A DNA stretch of 64,000 nucleotides from Cycas panzhihuaensis (GCA_023213395.1 CM041465.1:111793741-111857740), one strand, 5' to 3'. Positions 1 through 10,082 are shown, counted from the first letter of the stretch. Program-made: numbers and translations. Notes: generated from the letters alone by a model not told the origin.

Positions 1-580
1 GAGGAGAAATAAAGCGCGAGCCACGTGGCAGTTTCGCAATAAATGCGAAATTGCCACGGCGGATTTTAAAAAATAATTTGAGACAGTCGTACCGCCGGAA
101 TATTCGCGATCACGGATATTCCGTGATGCCGAAAAATTTACAGATGCGCCTAAAGCGTAGAATGGGGTCCACCAACCACCCAGTTGAGGCGGATGACCGA
201 AAGGGCTGACATAACGCTAAAACACCCACCCCGGAGCAAACAAGCCAACAAAACGGGTCCAAAGGAGCAAAAATAGGGCTCGAGTGGGGTGGCAAGTTGA
301 CCAAACGATGATGAGTCATCACACGAGCGGAGGTGGCGCAAACCTAGTGGATCTTGGAGCGAGGAGGGCAGATCACGTGAAGCAATCACGGTCACCAGGT
401 GCCACACTTGCGGGAGTGTGCCCCTGCTATAGTCGTCATGGGCTAAAATAAGTGTGGACGACTACAAGGCCGCCCACAAAGTCATACACATGCAGATACG
501 CAAGCAAACATCCAGTAAAAGAAAGCGATGATAATGCAAGAGACATACCGCACTTACTCGAGTCGGTGATTCCGTATCCA
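1..580 (-). repeat. 3' LTR of copy C, partial (5' portion of the LTR in element sense)
   Basis: This matches 9523-10082 along its whole length with many substitutions and small indels, so the LTRs have diverged clearly. Both contain the inverted repeat TTTCGCA-ATAAA-TGCGAAA (32-50 here). Only this copy keeps a second palindrome, ATCACGGA-TAT-TCCGTGAT (109-127); the other LTR has a deletion there. The remaining roughly 1.7 kb of the LTR lies left of the window. Confidence 0.85.
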
Positions 581-813
581 TTCCGGGCCGGAAACACGCC
601 TTATGGCGTGAGCCTCGCCGGAAGCTCGGTGCGATGGCGAATCGCAACACAATCGAAGAGTACATGTGTATATAGATATATCAATCAAGATCATAACAGT
701 AGGCAAGGGTGCCGGCGAGTGTCGTGGCGGGACGCGTGGATACGAAAGCGGCGGTGGAGACAACATAGGGGCTACCTATGGGCCGCCTGGGAACCGACTG
801 GGAGAATGAGATA

Positions 814-834
814 GGTGAGGGGGCTGCCCCTACC
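814..834 (-). other. GC-rich hairpin upstream of the 3' LTR of copy C
   Basis: On the element strand this reads GGTAGGGGCAGCCCCCTCACC apart from its last base; GGT and AGGGG pair with CCCCT and ACC around one bulged C. It lies about 235 nt before the 3' LTR. An aligned hairpin with stronger pairing is found in copy B at 35025-35044 in the same place. Confidence 0.5.
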
Positions 835-883
835 ACAAAGGATGCAAAGGAACATGTATAGCTAAATAAAGAACAAATAGTGG

Positions 884-906
884 GTACCATAGTTTTACCT
901 CATTAG
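884..906 (-). other. Conserved ATGAG-N2-TAAACTA-type motif, copy C, after the RNase H gene
   Basis: The element strand reads CTAATGAGGTAAAACTATGG, 86 nt after the RNase H stop. It corresponds to motifs at the same place in copies A (16510) and B (34855) and to the motif after integrase at 3418-3435. Function unknown. Confidence 0.6.
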
Positions 907-991
907 TAACCCAGTTTCGGAGGTGCGAGCGAATCGCAAAGCAAAGTGACAGACGACCCAGGGCTTGGGCGACAGGAAGGCCAGGCAAACC

Positions 992-1471
992 TCAGGGACA
1001 GTCAGCAAGGAGGGAGAGGCGGCGCTCAAGGATGAGGCGAACAAGGCTATCTGCCTCAGCATTGAGGGCCCGAGGGATATGCTGGATATCGACAGAAGAA
1101 AAGCGGGCCGGGGAGGGACTGGCGGCAAGAGTCCTCAAGTGAGGGCATCGCACCTGGTAAACCTGAGTGAGATGGGACACCACAACTTGAGAGTCACAAA
1201 ACAAAACAATGGGTCCGTGATGGAGACGGAGAGCATCAGTAAGGGCTTCAATAACAGCTGTATACTCAGCTTCGTTGTTGGTAGCCTCTGGGAGGAAGAT
1301 CCCAGAGTGGAGGAGATTATGTCCAGAAGAGCTGCGGAGGATCCATGCAGCGGCAGAAGGTCCAGGATTACTGCGGCTTCCGCCAGAGTAAAGATGTAGA
1401 CAGACATCGGCGACACAAAATCCAAGCAATCGATGGGTGGTGAAAGCAACGCACAACAAGTTAGCAGACAT
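992..1471 (-). CDS. Extra RNase H (type I fold) encoded 3' of integrase, copy C
   Basis: A 159-residue open frame with RNase HI hallmarks: GGSRSNPGP near residues 30-38, TNNEAEY at 64-70, FCDSQVVVSHL at 91-101 and HIPRALNAEADSL at 131-143. Three of the four catalytic acidic residues are visible (E69, D93, D141). The first Asp, expected in a DGGS-type motif, is replaced by Ser29, so this copy is probably inactive. RNase H would remove RNA from RNA/DNA hybrids during reverse transcription. The gene lies about 2 kb downstream of the integrase end and is separate from the usual RT-linked RNase H, which was lost in the pol deletion. Copies A (16073-16477) and B (34341-34763) carry homologues. Second RNase H domains are known in Tat-lineage elements. 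The chosen ATG at 1471 is the first in frame; the domain itself starts about 25 residues later. Confidence 0.8.
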   Translation of the reverse strand: MSANLLCVAFTTHRLLGFCVADVCLHLYSGGSRSNPGPSAAAWILRSSSGHNLLHSGIFLPEATNNEAEYTAVIEALTDALRLHHGPIVLFCDSQVVVSHLTQVYQVRCPHLRTLAASPSPARFSSVDIQHIPRALNAEADSLVRLILERRLSLLADCP

Positions 1472-1915
1472 GGCCGTGAAGGGTAGGAGGACCTAGCAAT
1501 GAGGTAACCCAGGGTGAGAACAAACAATCCGATCGTCGGTGGAGAGCGGTCGGAGGGGAAAAAACCCCTTGGAGTGCCAAAAGGTCGCCTTTAGAAAGCG
1601 AAACATGCCCCCAAGTAGGGGGGCATTCCTCCTGGGGGCTCCAAGAGCAAGAAAGGACTGCGGAAATGAGTCCATGGCGGCAAAACGAGCCAAACGAGTA
1701 TAAACTCGGGCAGGCACGGGAGTAGCGCGCAAAACGATGTAGAAGGACCCTGGCTAAAAGCGCCGTGATGACGCACCATAAATGCCCTTGCAGGAGGGCA
1801 AAAAGGGCATTAACATAGCGCGATTGACGAGCGGAAGGCAAAGGTAATCGGGGCAACGAGACGGTCCCAACGACTGATGCGAGACCAAAAACAGAGGAAG
1901 TGCCCGTTGGGGGCC
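1472..1915. other. Spacer between RNase H gene and antisense promoter, copy C
   Basis: Several overlapping open frames exist on the minus strand, but none shows a recognisable domain or conservation with copies A or B. It probably holds the leader of the RNase H transcript and the upstream region of the antisense promoter. Confidence 0.4.
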
Positions 1916-1927
1916 CCGCCTATATAA
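1916..1927 (+). promoter_or_regulatory. TATA box of the antisense gene, copy C
   Basis: CGCCTATATAAGG on the plus strand, opposite to the element. Downstream follows GGAAAATGGATTCATTTTC and then CTCATGCG. The same arrangement is found in copy E (20739-20748, minus strand) and copy B (33791-33800, minus strand), each placed upstream of the antisense reading frame. Conservation of TATA plus downstream sequence in three diverged copies supports a real promoter. Confidence 0.6.
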
Positions 1928-2194
1928 GGAAATCGACAGGAAAATGGATTCATTTTCACCGGCTCTCATGCGAAACCAGAGCCATTTCCTTATGCAGCGG
2001 AGCGCTGCCTAACTTTGGAGGCACGCAGAGGGAGATTTGACCGTCGGATCAGAGAGCGGAGAGAGCCAAGGCCACGATTGATATGGTAGTAGCGAGACCA
2101 GATCCAGTGAGTGGAAATCACTAAACCTGACCCAAATCGAAGTTCAAAGTTTGTGGCTTTTAGTGAGATATAGACTGACACATGGCGTGTTGCA

Positions 2195-2860
2195 TTGGCA
2201 GGTATAGCAGAGATCAGGAGACTGATAGAGGCTGTGGCGAGGGAGATATTCCCTCAGGTGTACGCAGAGGGGCAACCGCCCATCCAGGCAGGCGATGAGC
2301 CTAGAGCAATGGAGCCCACAGAGAGGCGTCGCCTATTGGTGAGGGCGAGGACATATGGGCCGAGTCCCAAGAGCATGTCACATCCCAGGGACGACTGCAG
2401 CAGGAGAGAGACGACGCGAGGCGCGAGAGGCATGATGCGCGACGCGAGAGAGACGAGCTGCGAGGATGGGTCCAAACTCTAGAGGCACAAGGTGGTGCAA
2501 AGTGAGATAGCGAGCGGAGACCCGGTGATAATCGTCACAGAGCATCTCCGGATGACAGAGGAGGTACTCCGGGGAGAGCGGGATCGTATCCAGGCCAGAT
2601 ATGATCAGCTAGTAGCGCAGATGGTCTCGAGGTCGAGCCGGAGCAGACACGCACCCACACACGGCGACCACCGAGACAACCTAGGGATGAGGAGAGAGCA
2701 AGGCGGCTCGCGGAGGCCTGTGGAGGAGCCTCGGAGGCATGTGGTCCCCAGGAGAGGGATTACAGAGACCAGGAGATGGCACCCCAGGAGCGGGCCCACA
2801 GCAGTAGGATATGTATATGCAGACTCGACAGGAAGCACGGGCCTGTGGGGTCATATATAG
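2195..2860 (+). pseudogene. Antisense accessory gene, C-terminal coiled-coil part, copy C
   Basis: Two adjoining plus-strand frames, antisense to the retrotransposon, read GIAEIRRLIEAVAREIFPQV at the start and later an Arg/Glu-rich stretch (QQERDDARRE, RRERDELRGW) typical of a coiled coil; a shift between frames occurs near 2380-2490. The start resembles the minus-strand frame of copy E near 17870-17500 (TLREVQRILEVIFPYIPTL). The plant-mobile-domain part seen in copies B and E is missing here. There is no in-frame ATG at 2195: the frame opens just after a TTGCATTGGCAG 3' splice-like site at 2200, and a GTGAGT donor-like site lies at 2107. An antisense gene in the 3' region is known from the Tat-lineage element Grande of maize. 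Function unknown. Confidence 0.5.
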
Positions 2861-3417
2861 GACCATATGATTGTACCCCCCGCAAGGACGGGCTCCTGTG
2901 ATGTATGATGACATGACTTTTGATATGTATATATATATGCATGGGGTGATTGGAACCCCACTTGGATATGAGATACTGTGTATGATGTGCCATATGTGGA
3001 TGATATGTATGTTTATTTTTTGTGTATTATGAATGTTATGTTGCAGATGTTTTATGTTGTGTATATTTCGTTATATGATGCACACGTTTCCCCCCATGTA
3101 CGACCACACACCTAACCAGGGAACACACACATGCCATGAGCGGGACGACATAGAGGTGTGAGGTTAGGGAGCAGGACGGAGTACATGTCTACAGGAGAGC
3201 ATAGCGGGATATGCGAAGGAAACAGCGGGCAGGAGAGGGGAGCAACGATGCCCCCAAGTGTCTTCCTGATTGGGGAATGCCCAAGCAAGACGACACAAGG
3301 GTTCCTAAGAGAGTACGGGAATGCGGGTTCCGCGGAGGGAACCGAAAAGAAGAAGGAGGAATCCATCTTAAGTTGCCACTCTACCCGTGGTTGGGAAGAA
3401 TGGGGACAACCTAAGAT
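2861..3417. other. Spacer between antisense gene and integrase remnant, copy C
   Basis: 2920-3080 is AT-rich with TATATATATATGCATG and TGTATATTTC-type runs and may hold the polyadenylation region of the antisense gene. 3110-3417 is GC-rich with short open frames on both strands and no recognised domain. Confidence 0.35.
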
Positions 3418-3435
3418 GGTAGTTTAGGCTCGTTT
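3418..3435 (-). other. Conserved motif after integrase, copy C
   Basis: The element strand reads AAACGAGCCTAAACTACC, about 30 nt after the integrase stop. Copy B has AAAATGAGCCTAAACTACCAC 46 nt after its integrase stop and copy A a weaker match 18 nt after its stop. Confidence 0.6.
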
Positions 3436-3464
3436 CGGAGCAAGGCGAAGGAATCGCCGAGGGA

Positions 3465-3986
3465 TCACACGTAAAACTTCTTAAGGAACATCCCATTAAC
3501 GGCTTTCTCAAATTCGAGCCCTTCCAGGGTGGCTATCTCAGAAGCACCATTATCGAGGGATTCGATAATGACAAAGGGCCAACCCATCTGGGTTCGAACT
3601 TGGTCAAACCCAATGGAAGTAATGAGCTGAAGATCGAAGCTTCTCTACCTCCATCTTGACGGCGGCAGAGAGCTTGGTGAAGGACGCCTCAGGCGCACAT
3701 GTATGGCGCCAAGAAGGGTGGTGAGGTTATGAGTGACAATCGAGGGGTCGATTCCCTTCATGTCAGCATAATCCCACACAAAAATGTCTCGAAACTCCTG
3801 GAACAAAAGGGAGTATTCCCTTACCTCATTAGGAGAGCATTCCAACCCAACCTTAATGACCTTGCCCGGGGCCAAGACTACGTCCTGGGTTGCCCCCATG
3901 CACTTGGCGTTGCCCTCCTCGAAGTGGAGAGGGGCAAGATCAACGGGAGGAGGAGGAATAGGAGACGGGATCGGATCGGCAAGCAT
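3465..3986 (-). pseudogene. Gutted pol: start of reverse transcriptase joined to the end of integrase, copy C
   Basis: From 3986 leftward the frame gives the segment before the RT core (FRDIFVWDYADMKGIDPSIV), then LRRPSFTKLSAAVKMEVEKL, the usual entry into the RT fingers. Near 3640-3600 this passes directly into the last residues of integrase (PFVIIESLDNGASEIATLEG, then KFYV and a stop at 3465), which match the integrase ends of copies A and B. RT palm, RNase H and nearly all of integrase are missing, a loss of roughly 2.5-3 kb. The element could not have copied itself; it either lost this after insertion or moved in trans. Confidence 0.75.
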
Positions 3987-4371
3987 GGATCCGACCGCGA
4001 GGATCTTCTGGTGACCAAGCCGGTGGTGACGGAAGGCGTGTTATGCGCAAGGCCTGCTAGATGCTCGAGCAGGGCTTCATCGTCCTCGAAATAATCCACC
4101 CCATGGATGACCTTACTTCGAGTAGGAGAAGCGCTGGAGGGAGCGAGAGCAACGGGACCGTGATGACCATCGGGTTGCTCAGCTTCCTCACGGAAATCTG
4201 AAGGAAAAACAAAAAGGTGACCCTCAGAAGGAGCAAAAGGCAATTCCTCGAAACCATTACCTACGGGGGGTAACGAAAAAGGAGAAATGCCGGCAGGCGG
4301 GTCAACACGAGTGATGACGTGTGATACGCACGAGGGGCTAGCCTCACCAACGAGAGAGGTTCAGGCGGGAT

Positions 4372-5085
4372 CTAGAGCAGGCGGTGCAACCTATTGGCGC
4401 GAAGGAAAGCGACACGGTGCGAACACTCCTCGTCTTCGTCGAGCGACTCGTCATCGCTGAACGAAGCGAGGTACCCGTAGCTCCCAACGCCAATAGGGGC
4501 GAACCGCGTGAGACTAGGAGGAGGAGACGCGGGGTCTTCCTCGGACGGGTTAGGTATCCCAATAGAGCAAGCCGAGGCATGAGTGGATGAACCTTGGTTT
4601 GCCGAACTGGTAGAGCGAGTTTGTTTAGAAAAAGGGCATTCACGGGGGATCACTCTGATTCGTCCATCATGGATGAATTTCAGTTGTCCCCAAAGGGTCG
4701 AGCACACGGCTCCCATTTGATTGAGCCATGGACGACCAAGAAGGAGGTTGTAGTCCACATCAATGTCAAGGACTACAACGCCCATGAGAACGGTCTTACC
4801 CTCAAGGGTGTAAGCGGAATCGCGATGCATCCCGCAGGGGTCTTCTCGCCACCGGCCATACCCTTGGCATCGCCAGAACGGTTCCAAGGCGTAAATACCA
4901 AGCTCTTGCATGACACGCAAGGGCATGAGATTGACGGAAGAACCGTTGTCGACAACAGCTTCAAGAGTACAGTCAAGCGATCGATGGTGATGGTGAATGG
5001 GAAGTTGCACCGACGCCCTTTCACCTAGGGGAAGATCCTTAGGATCAAAAGAAATAGCGGGTCCACCACCTTGGGCGACACCCAA
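4372..5085 (-). CDS. Retroviral-type aspartic protease region of pol, copy C
   Basis: A 237-residue open frame. Residues 41-56 contain EAVVDNGSSVNLMP, the active-site flap of the retropepsin fold with Asp46; the second residue is Asn where Thr, Ser or Gly is usual. A later LLLGRPWLNQMGAV around residue 115-128 is the typical second half. The protease would cut the Gag-Pol polyprotein. It shares its frame with the gag 3' part (5350-5868). Downstream (4243-3987) the frame continues as an acidic linker (VDYFEDDEALLEH) in another register before RT, which indicates at least one frameshift. Confidence 0.75.
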   Translation of the reverse strand: MGVAQGGGPAISFDPKDLPLGERASVQLPIHHHHRSLDCTLEAVVDNGSSVNLMPLRVMQELGIYALEPFWRCQGYGRWREDPCGMHRDSAYTLEGKTVLMGVVVLDIDVDYNLLLGRPWLNQMGAVCSTLWGQLKFIHDGRIRVIPRECPFSKQTRSTSSANQGSSTHASACSIGIPNPSEEDPASPPPSLTRFAPIGVGSYGYLASFSDDESLDEDEECSHRVAFLRANRLHRLL

Positions 5086-5349
5086 AGCGTGGGATGTACG
5101 TCACTTGATCCTAAAGCTTCCGGGAGGAGGGCCCGTTGCTTGGGACAACTCCTCGTAACGCCCATCAAGGACATTCTTGCGGCGGCGTATGGAGCTCGCC
5201 CACGATCGAGAAAGGCTTACCCTTCCCAAAGAGGTTGGGTAAGTGCCCTTCTAAGTCGTGACACCCGTGCATACAAGAATAGCCTTGGGAAAGAGGGACT
5301 TGGGAGGAAGGGTCTCCGGAAGAGGGCCAAGGAGCGGGAGGACAAAAGC

Positions 5350-5868
5350 TCACCGCTCCTTAGTGGCTTGAGATCGTGTAAGGGCAAAAGTGGGAGTTGC
5401 TTCAACTAGATCACCTTCTTCCCCACACGGGTCGTGAAGGCGACGGGTGCGGCCAGGAGAACGAGAAGAGGAAGAAGAATTCCTAGCGTCCTTCCCTTTA
5501 TCGCAGGAAGGGCGGGGATCCGGCGATCTTCCTCGGTTACGGTTGTTCTTGGTTTGGGTTTTGCGATCACGTTCCCCGTGCTTAGGGAACGGATCCTTAT
5601 GAACTGGTTGATCCAAATTAGGCCTTGAGGCCCGCTTGGGAGAAGAATCGCGTCGAGGGGCATCCTTTCGATGCTGGGCCCTACAACGCGAATCGTCGTG
5701 GAAGCAATCCCCATGAATGGAGCACCACTTCTTCTCAAGCGGGGGGTCAGACCTCCTCGCTTGAGAGGACTGGGCGTTTCCATTCCTGGGAAAAGGAGCT
5801 TGGGTAGTTTGTTGGACTTGCTTGTTTGACGTAGGGGATGAAGGAGCTTGAAGCTTGAGCTCCTTCAC
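5350..5868 (-). CDS. Gag nucleocapsid region with CHHC knuckle, copy C
   Basis: A 172-residue frame rich in Ser, Arg and Lys. Residues 49-62 read CSIHGDCFHDDSRC, a C-x2-H-x4-H-x4-C knuckle, the variant usual for Tat-lineage Gag proteins, followed by basic Arg/Asp repeats (residues 63-150) suited to RNA packaging. It is displaced by one frame from the capsid-like part at 5907-6935, so a frameshift lies near 5870-5910. Confidence 0.7.
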   Translation of the reverse strand: MKELKLQAPSSPTSNKQVQQTTQAPFPRNGNAQSSQARRSDPPLEKKWCSIHGDCFHDDSRCRAQHRKDAPRRDSSPKRASRPNLDQPVHKDPFPKHGERDRKTQTKNNRNRGRSPDPRPSCDKGKDARNSSSSSRSPGRTRRLHDPCGEEGDLVEATPTFALTRSQATKER

Positions 5869-5906
5869 CGTACGCTCAAATGAGCGTATAGCTGATGTGA
5901 GAGGGT

Positions 5907-6935
5907 CTAAAGTCCTCTTGGTAGGATGAGAGGAAGACCGCGTCGGTTGGGAAGGTTTGGTATCTTGGTAGGGGGTGGTGCCTCACGGCGCTGTGAGGGC
6001 TTAAGAGGTTTCTTGAGACCCGCTTGGATCTTAATAGCCTCCAACGCCAAGCACTTGGCGATCGCGGAATCGCATGTAGTCGCCCCCATCTTGAGGACTT
6101 CCATGTGGACTTCGGGACGAAGCGCATTGACGAACAGGTCTCGCTTCAACTCCTCGGGCAATGTTGCCTTAGTGGAGTGAAGCAAGTCGTGGAATCGCCG
6201 CACAAAGTCACGATTCATCTCATCGTGACCTTGTTTGAGCGAAAGAAGAGACTTCATTCTGCTCTCGAATGGACGAGCTACATCAAAATAGTTGATGAAC
6301 TCATCCACCAATTACTGGAATGAATGGATCGAATGGGCAGGGAGATGGTAGAACCATTTGAGGGCGTCACCCTGCAAGGATCTAGGAAATAGTTTCATCA
6401 AAATATGGTCGTAAGCCCAGTAATCGATGCATGCCATAGAAAAACTACGGACATGTTCACGGGTCTTGCGACGAAGTCCCATCGAATCTAGGAACTTGTG
6501 GGGATGAGGCGGTAAGTTGGTTCGCAACGCCAACCGAAGAGGGGTTGACCTAAAGTCCATGAAGGGGTGCGCCTGCTCGAATCGTAGGATCAACGAATGT
6601 CGGCAGGTAACGCACAAGGAGCGGTGGGGTGGAACACCCATCCCTCCTGAGGAAGCGCCTCTTGAAAAGAGGCGTGGGGGTAAGCGCCTGAAGGGAGCCT
6701 GCCCCTGCGAAGGCACGATTTGATGGGATTGCCTTTGGAAGAAGGGCAAGGCGGATGTGGAACAGGTTTTGCCCATATGGGCCACTGTAGGTGGAGCAAC
6801 CCCATATGGTGTAGCGGATCCACCCCATAACGGAAGACGGCCTTCTACCACCGCCCCCAAGGTTGAGAGGTATATCCCGGGGAACGAGAAGGAAGCACCA
6901 ACGTCCGGGTGGAGGATGCATGGGAGCGATCCCAC
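5907..6935 (-). pseudogene. Gag capsid-like region, copy C
   Basis: One frame from 6935 to 5907 broken by a single TAA at 6312-6314. Before the stop: MACIDYWAYDHILMKLFPRS then LQGDALKWFYHLPAHSI, the plant retrotransposon Gag pattern (F-x-L-x-G-A-x-W). After the stop: SLKQGHDEMNRDFVRRFHDL and ELKRDLFVNALRPEVHMEVL, the Q-G-x-x-E and F-x-x-G-L type segments. The protein would form the virus-like particle. The stop most likely comes from a CAA codon. Confidence 0.75.
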
Positions 6936-7820
6936 ATGACTAGTGGTTGAAAGCTAGTAGGGCCAATAGGCCTACTAGGGATGGTATGCGCCACATTAGG
7001 AGATGGCACATTGGTTTGATTAGGAGCGGTATGCTAACCCTCGCTGAGGGAAAGACACACCACGAGAAGATCCTAAGGCATTAGGACCTTGATGAGAGAC
7101 GGGAAGGTGCCACGCACGCCCCACCGCAGGGAATGAGTGGGTCGACGTGTAGGCACGAAAGGATTTGTGGTCATAGGAAGGGTGGATGAGGATGAAGCAT
7201 GAGGTGGGGAGCTAAGAGGAAGAGGCCTCCACGAAGAAGATCCTCAAACCACCTAGACGCGGTTGCAAGCGCGGCAACACTCATTGAAAGCCTCAACTAC
7301 GCCAACAGGAGGAGTCCCAACACACTCGTGAAGAGGTGATCGAACCTCAAACAAGGTAGGATCCTCGAACGTTCCTCATGAGAATTGCCAACCACGTGGC
7401 AACCCTCAAGAGGAACGGGTCCTTCCACCTGCAGTGGGTAGAAGGACGAGTATCGAAAGAAAGGTGTTGGTCATTTGATAATAAAGGGGTCGCCACCCTC
7501 TTGGGTGGACTCGAATAACAGAGGAAAGGCATGGGTTTCCATGGTCAAGTATAGTAGGTCCAATCAAGAGTATCCTCCATAGTCGGATCGAACTGAGGAG
7601 GCAAGAAGGCGATACTCGGGGTCCTCTAACAAAGGAGGTAGACCACGCAAAACGACGAGAGAAACGCCGCATGCAAAGTCAACCGACAATGTTAGGAAAG
7701 GAGAAAAGCAGAACACACGCGTTGGGGGTGCCCAACGTGGAAATGAAGGTAAGTATGAAAAGGATCACACAAGAGTAGCAAAACCAACCAAGAGAGCAAA
7801 ACTAGCTCCCTTCTTGGCGG
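6936..7820 (-). other. 5' leader between primer site and gag, copy C
   Basis: About 0.9 kb without a recognised domain. Short minus-strand frames exist (for example 7347-7532) but no extra upstream protein, such as the ORF1 of pea Ogre, can be supported. Confidence 0.4.
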
Positions 7821-7839
7821 GTCCCCAAGATGGTCGCCA
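7821..7839 (-). other. Primer binding site, copy C
   Basis: The element strand reads TGGCGACCATCTTGGGGAC directly after the LTR end. TGGCGAC...GGGGA primer sites are typical of Ogre/Tat-type plant elements. This fixes the inner edge of the 5' LTR at 7840. Confidence 0.7.
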
Positions 7840-10082
7840 TGGGACGCTACACTGGGATAACTACCTAACAGAGATAGGCGTGGGAGGAGTAAGTGATGAA
7901 ATGATAGAAAGTAGAACCTAAAAGGCGGGTAACTACGCAGGCGCCCGTCTTGAGCGCGAGTTCGGGATCTGCAATGGAGTATGGCTACTATTTGGCGACC
8001 CTTCCCCACCTCGATCAAGGGGCGAAGGTACGTAGGATGAACCTGAGTTGACCTGGGAATAGGACCCTCCCACCCTTGGGTGGCCAGAAGGGGGGAAGAG
8101 AAGGCCTACTGGAGACAGGCCAAGAGTAATCCTACGCAACCTAACTGGATGCACGAGCGATGCGGGAAGCAAGGCGCTCGTGCGGTTAAGGAAAAGGAAG
8201 GAAAGGTAAGGACAAAGAAAACTCTTACAATCTTTCCTACGGATAATAGGGGGTGCATGCAACAAAGCAAACAAATACAAAAGCAATTTCCCCTTTTAAT
8301 CTTTCAATGTTCTAATTACTAAGAAAAGAATAAAAGGAAGAACCAGGGTAGCGAAGAGGAAAGGAAGCGTGCACCTGGGCCGAAAGCGTGCGAGATGACG
8401 TAGCCTCCACGAGGAGCACCCAACCACTCCGCGACGCACTGGGACAAGTGGGATGTACCATGGCAAAAGGGGGTTCCTTACCCTCCCCGGAAAAGTAAAT
8501 GCGATACCAAAGGAAGGAAAGGAACGTTAACTAGTAAATGAGATAGCATAAAACATGATACATGCAAAGAGCACTTACTGCAGAGAGGCCAACGGGCAAC
8601 GTTCTCCGCGCGTCTCGAGTACCTGCAAGCAACAAGGGTCTCCCTCTTCCCGAAGGAAGAGCACTAACATGCAACACAAAGATCTAACAATATATGTCTA
8701 GCGACATAAACAAGAGTCTAAATATACATGCATTAGTGTTAGTCCAATAAGGAAAATACCAAAGGACAGTGATCCAAATGAAAGGAAACAACAAGGCAAG
8801 CCTCGGAGTGGCCTATTTCCCGCAAAAGGTGCCCCAACCTCCCCCCAGGAGCCACAAGGCAGCGAGGAGAAAGTCAAGAACCAAGGCTGGAAAAATGGTT
8901 GAAAAAGGGGCAAGAGAGACCCAAAGATACCCATGGGGGACCGGGATGCTACGGGGAGCAAACCGGGTGACCGGGGAGCAAGGGAGAGTGGTATAACAGG
9001 GAGAGTGGTATAACAGTCCTCCAAAGGGAGGAAAACCAACTCTCACGGAACAAGTAGGAACAAATAAGCTGAAGCACAAATATCACAAAAGACAAATGCA
9101 AAATGAAGGATACCTAGGAAGGGGAGGCAAGGGATTTGCCTCGGTAAAGGATGTCAAGAAGGGCTGGAAAAATAGCCCAGATCTGGAGAGGAGCAGGCTT
9201 GAGGTCCTGCTACGGGGTGTGACGGGAAACACCTACAAACGGGGAACTCGTGGGCGCACAGGTAGAAACCAAATTGAAACCGCTTCAAAGGAGCCCTCTC
9301 CAAGGCGTTTGAGGGGCTGAGAGAATGTCTTAGCTGAGCCAAAGGAGAGTCAAGCAGATGAAGAGGTGTAGGTCCATTCGGCAGAAACAATGAGAAGAGC
9401 AGAGCAGGAGAGTGTTTTCCTTGAGAGCAACTTCAAAAGTGAGCCAAAAGATCTTTGAAAATGAGCCAAAAAGGGCTTAAGTACTCAAGCAAAACCCTAA
9501 ACCGTGCGATTAGGGCGCAATGGAGGAGAAATAAAGCGTTGAGCCACGTGGCGTTCGCAATAAATGCGAAATTGCCACGACGGGTTTTAAAAAATAATCT
9601 AAGACATCTGCATCACGGAATATTCGCGATCACGAAAAATCCGGCCAGACGCGCTGTAGGAGAGAATGGGGCCCACCAACCACCCAGTTGGGGGTAGACG
9701 ACCAAAAGGCGACATAACGCTAAAACACCCACCCAGGGGCAAACAAGCCAACAAAGCGGGTCCAAAGGAGCAAAAATAGGGCTCAAGGGGTGGCAAGTTG
9801 ACCAAACGATGATGAGTCATCACACCAAGTGAGGTGGCGCAAACCTAGTGGATCCTGGAGCGAGGAGGGCAGATGCGGGAAGCAATACGGTCACCAGGGT
9901 GCCACACTTGCTGGGAGTGTGCCCCTGCTATAGTCGTCATGGGCTAAAATAAGTGTGGACGACTACAAGGCCGCTCACAAAGTCATACACATGCAGATAC
10001 GCAAGCAAACATCCAGTAAAAGAAAGCGATGATAATGCAAGAGACATACCTACACTTACCTGAGTCAGTGATTCTGTATCCA
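7840..10082 (-). repeat. 5' LTR of copy C, 2243 bp
   Basis: Bounded by TG (7840) next to the primer site and by CA (10082) next to copia DNA. The right 560 bp match 1-580. On the element strand the sequence around 9510-9400 (GGTTTAGGGTTTTGCTTGAG, then TACTTAAGCCC) looks like the promoter area; its counterpart in copy B (around 35960) has an AATATAAAAATG box. A direct duplication of GGGAGAGTGGTATAACA lies at 8980-9016. Confidence 0.7.

Larger units (their letters stand above)
1..10082 (-). mobile_element. Tat/Ogre-like Ty3/gypsy element, copy C (left end outside window)
   Basis: A GC-rich LTR retrotransposon read right to left: 5' LTR (7840-10082), primer site, gag, protease, a truncated pol, a 3' region with an antisense gene and an RNase H gene, and the start of the 3' LTR (1-580). 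The two LTR copies align from position 1 against 9523 and both stop at the same place (580 and 10082), where the sequence reads TGGATAC on the element strand. Lineage is assigned from the C-x2-H-x4-H-x4-C gag knuckle, the long LTR, the TGGCGAC-type primer site and the extra RNase H. The right flank is copia integrase, so C inserted into copia DNA. The target duplication cannot be checked because the left end is outside the window. Confidence 0.85.

Noticed and set aside
452-814. 120-codon plus-strand open frame across the left LTR edge
   Set aside because: It crosses the LTR boundary of copy C and shows no domain; the copy at the other LTR does not keep it.
965-1399. 144-codon plus-strand frame opposite the RNase H gene
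   Set aside because: Shadow of the RNase H frame; no domain, and not conserved in A or B.
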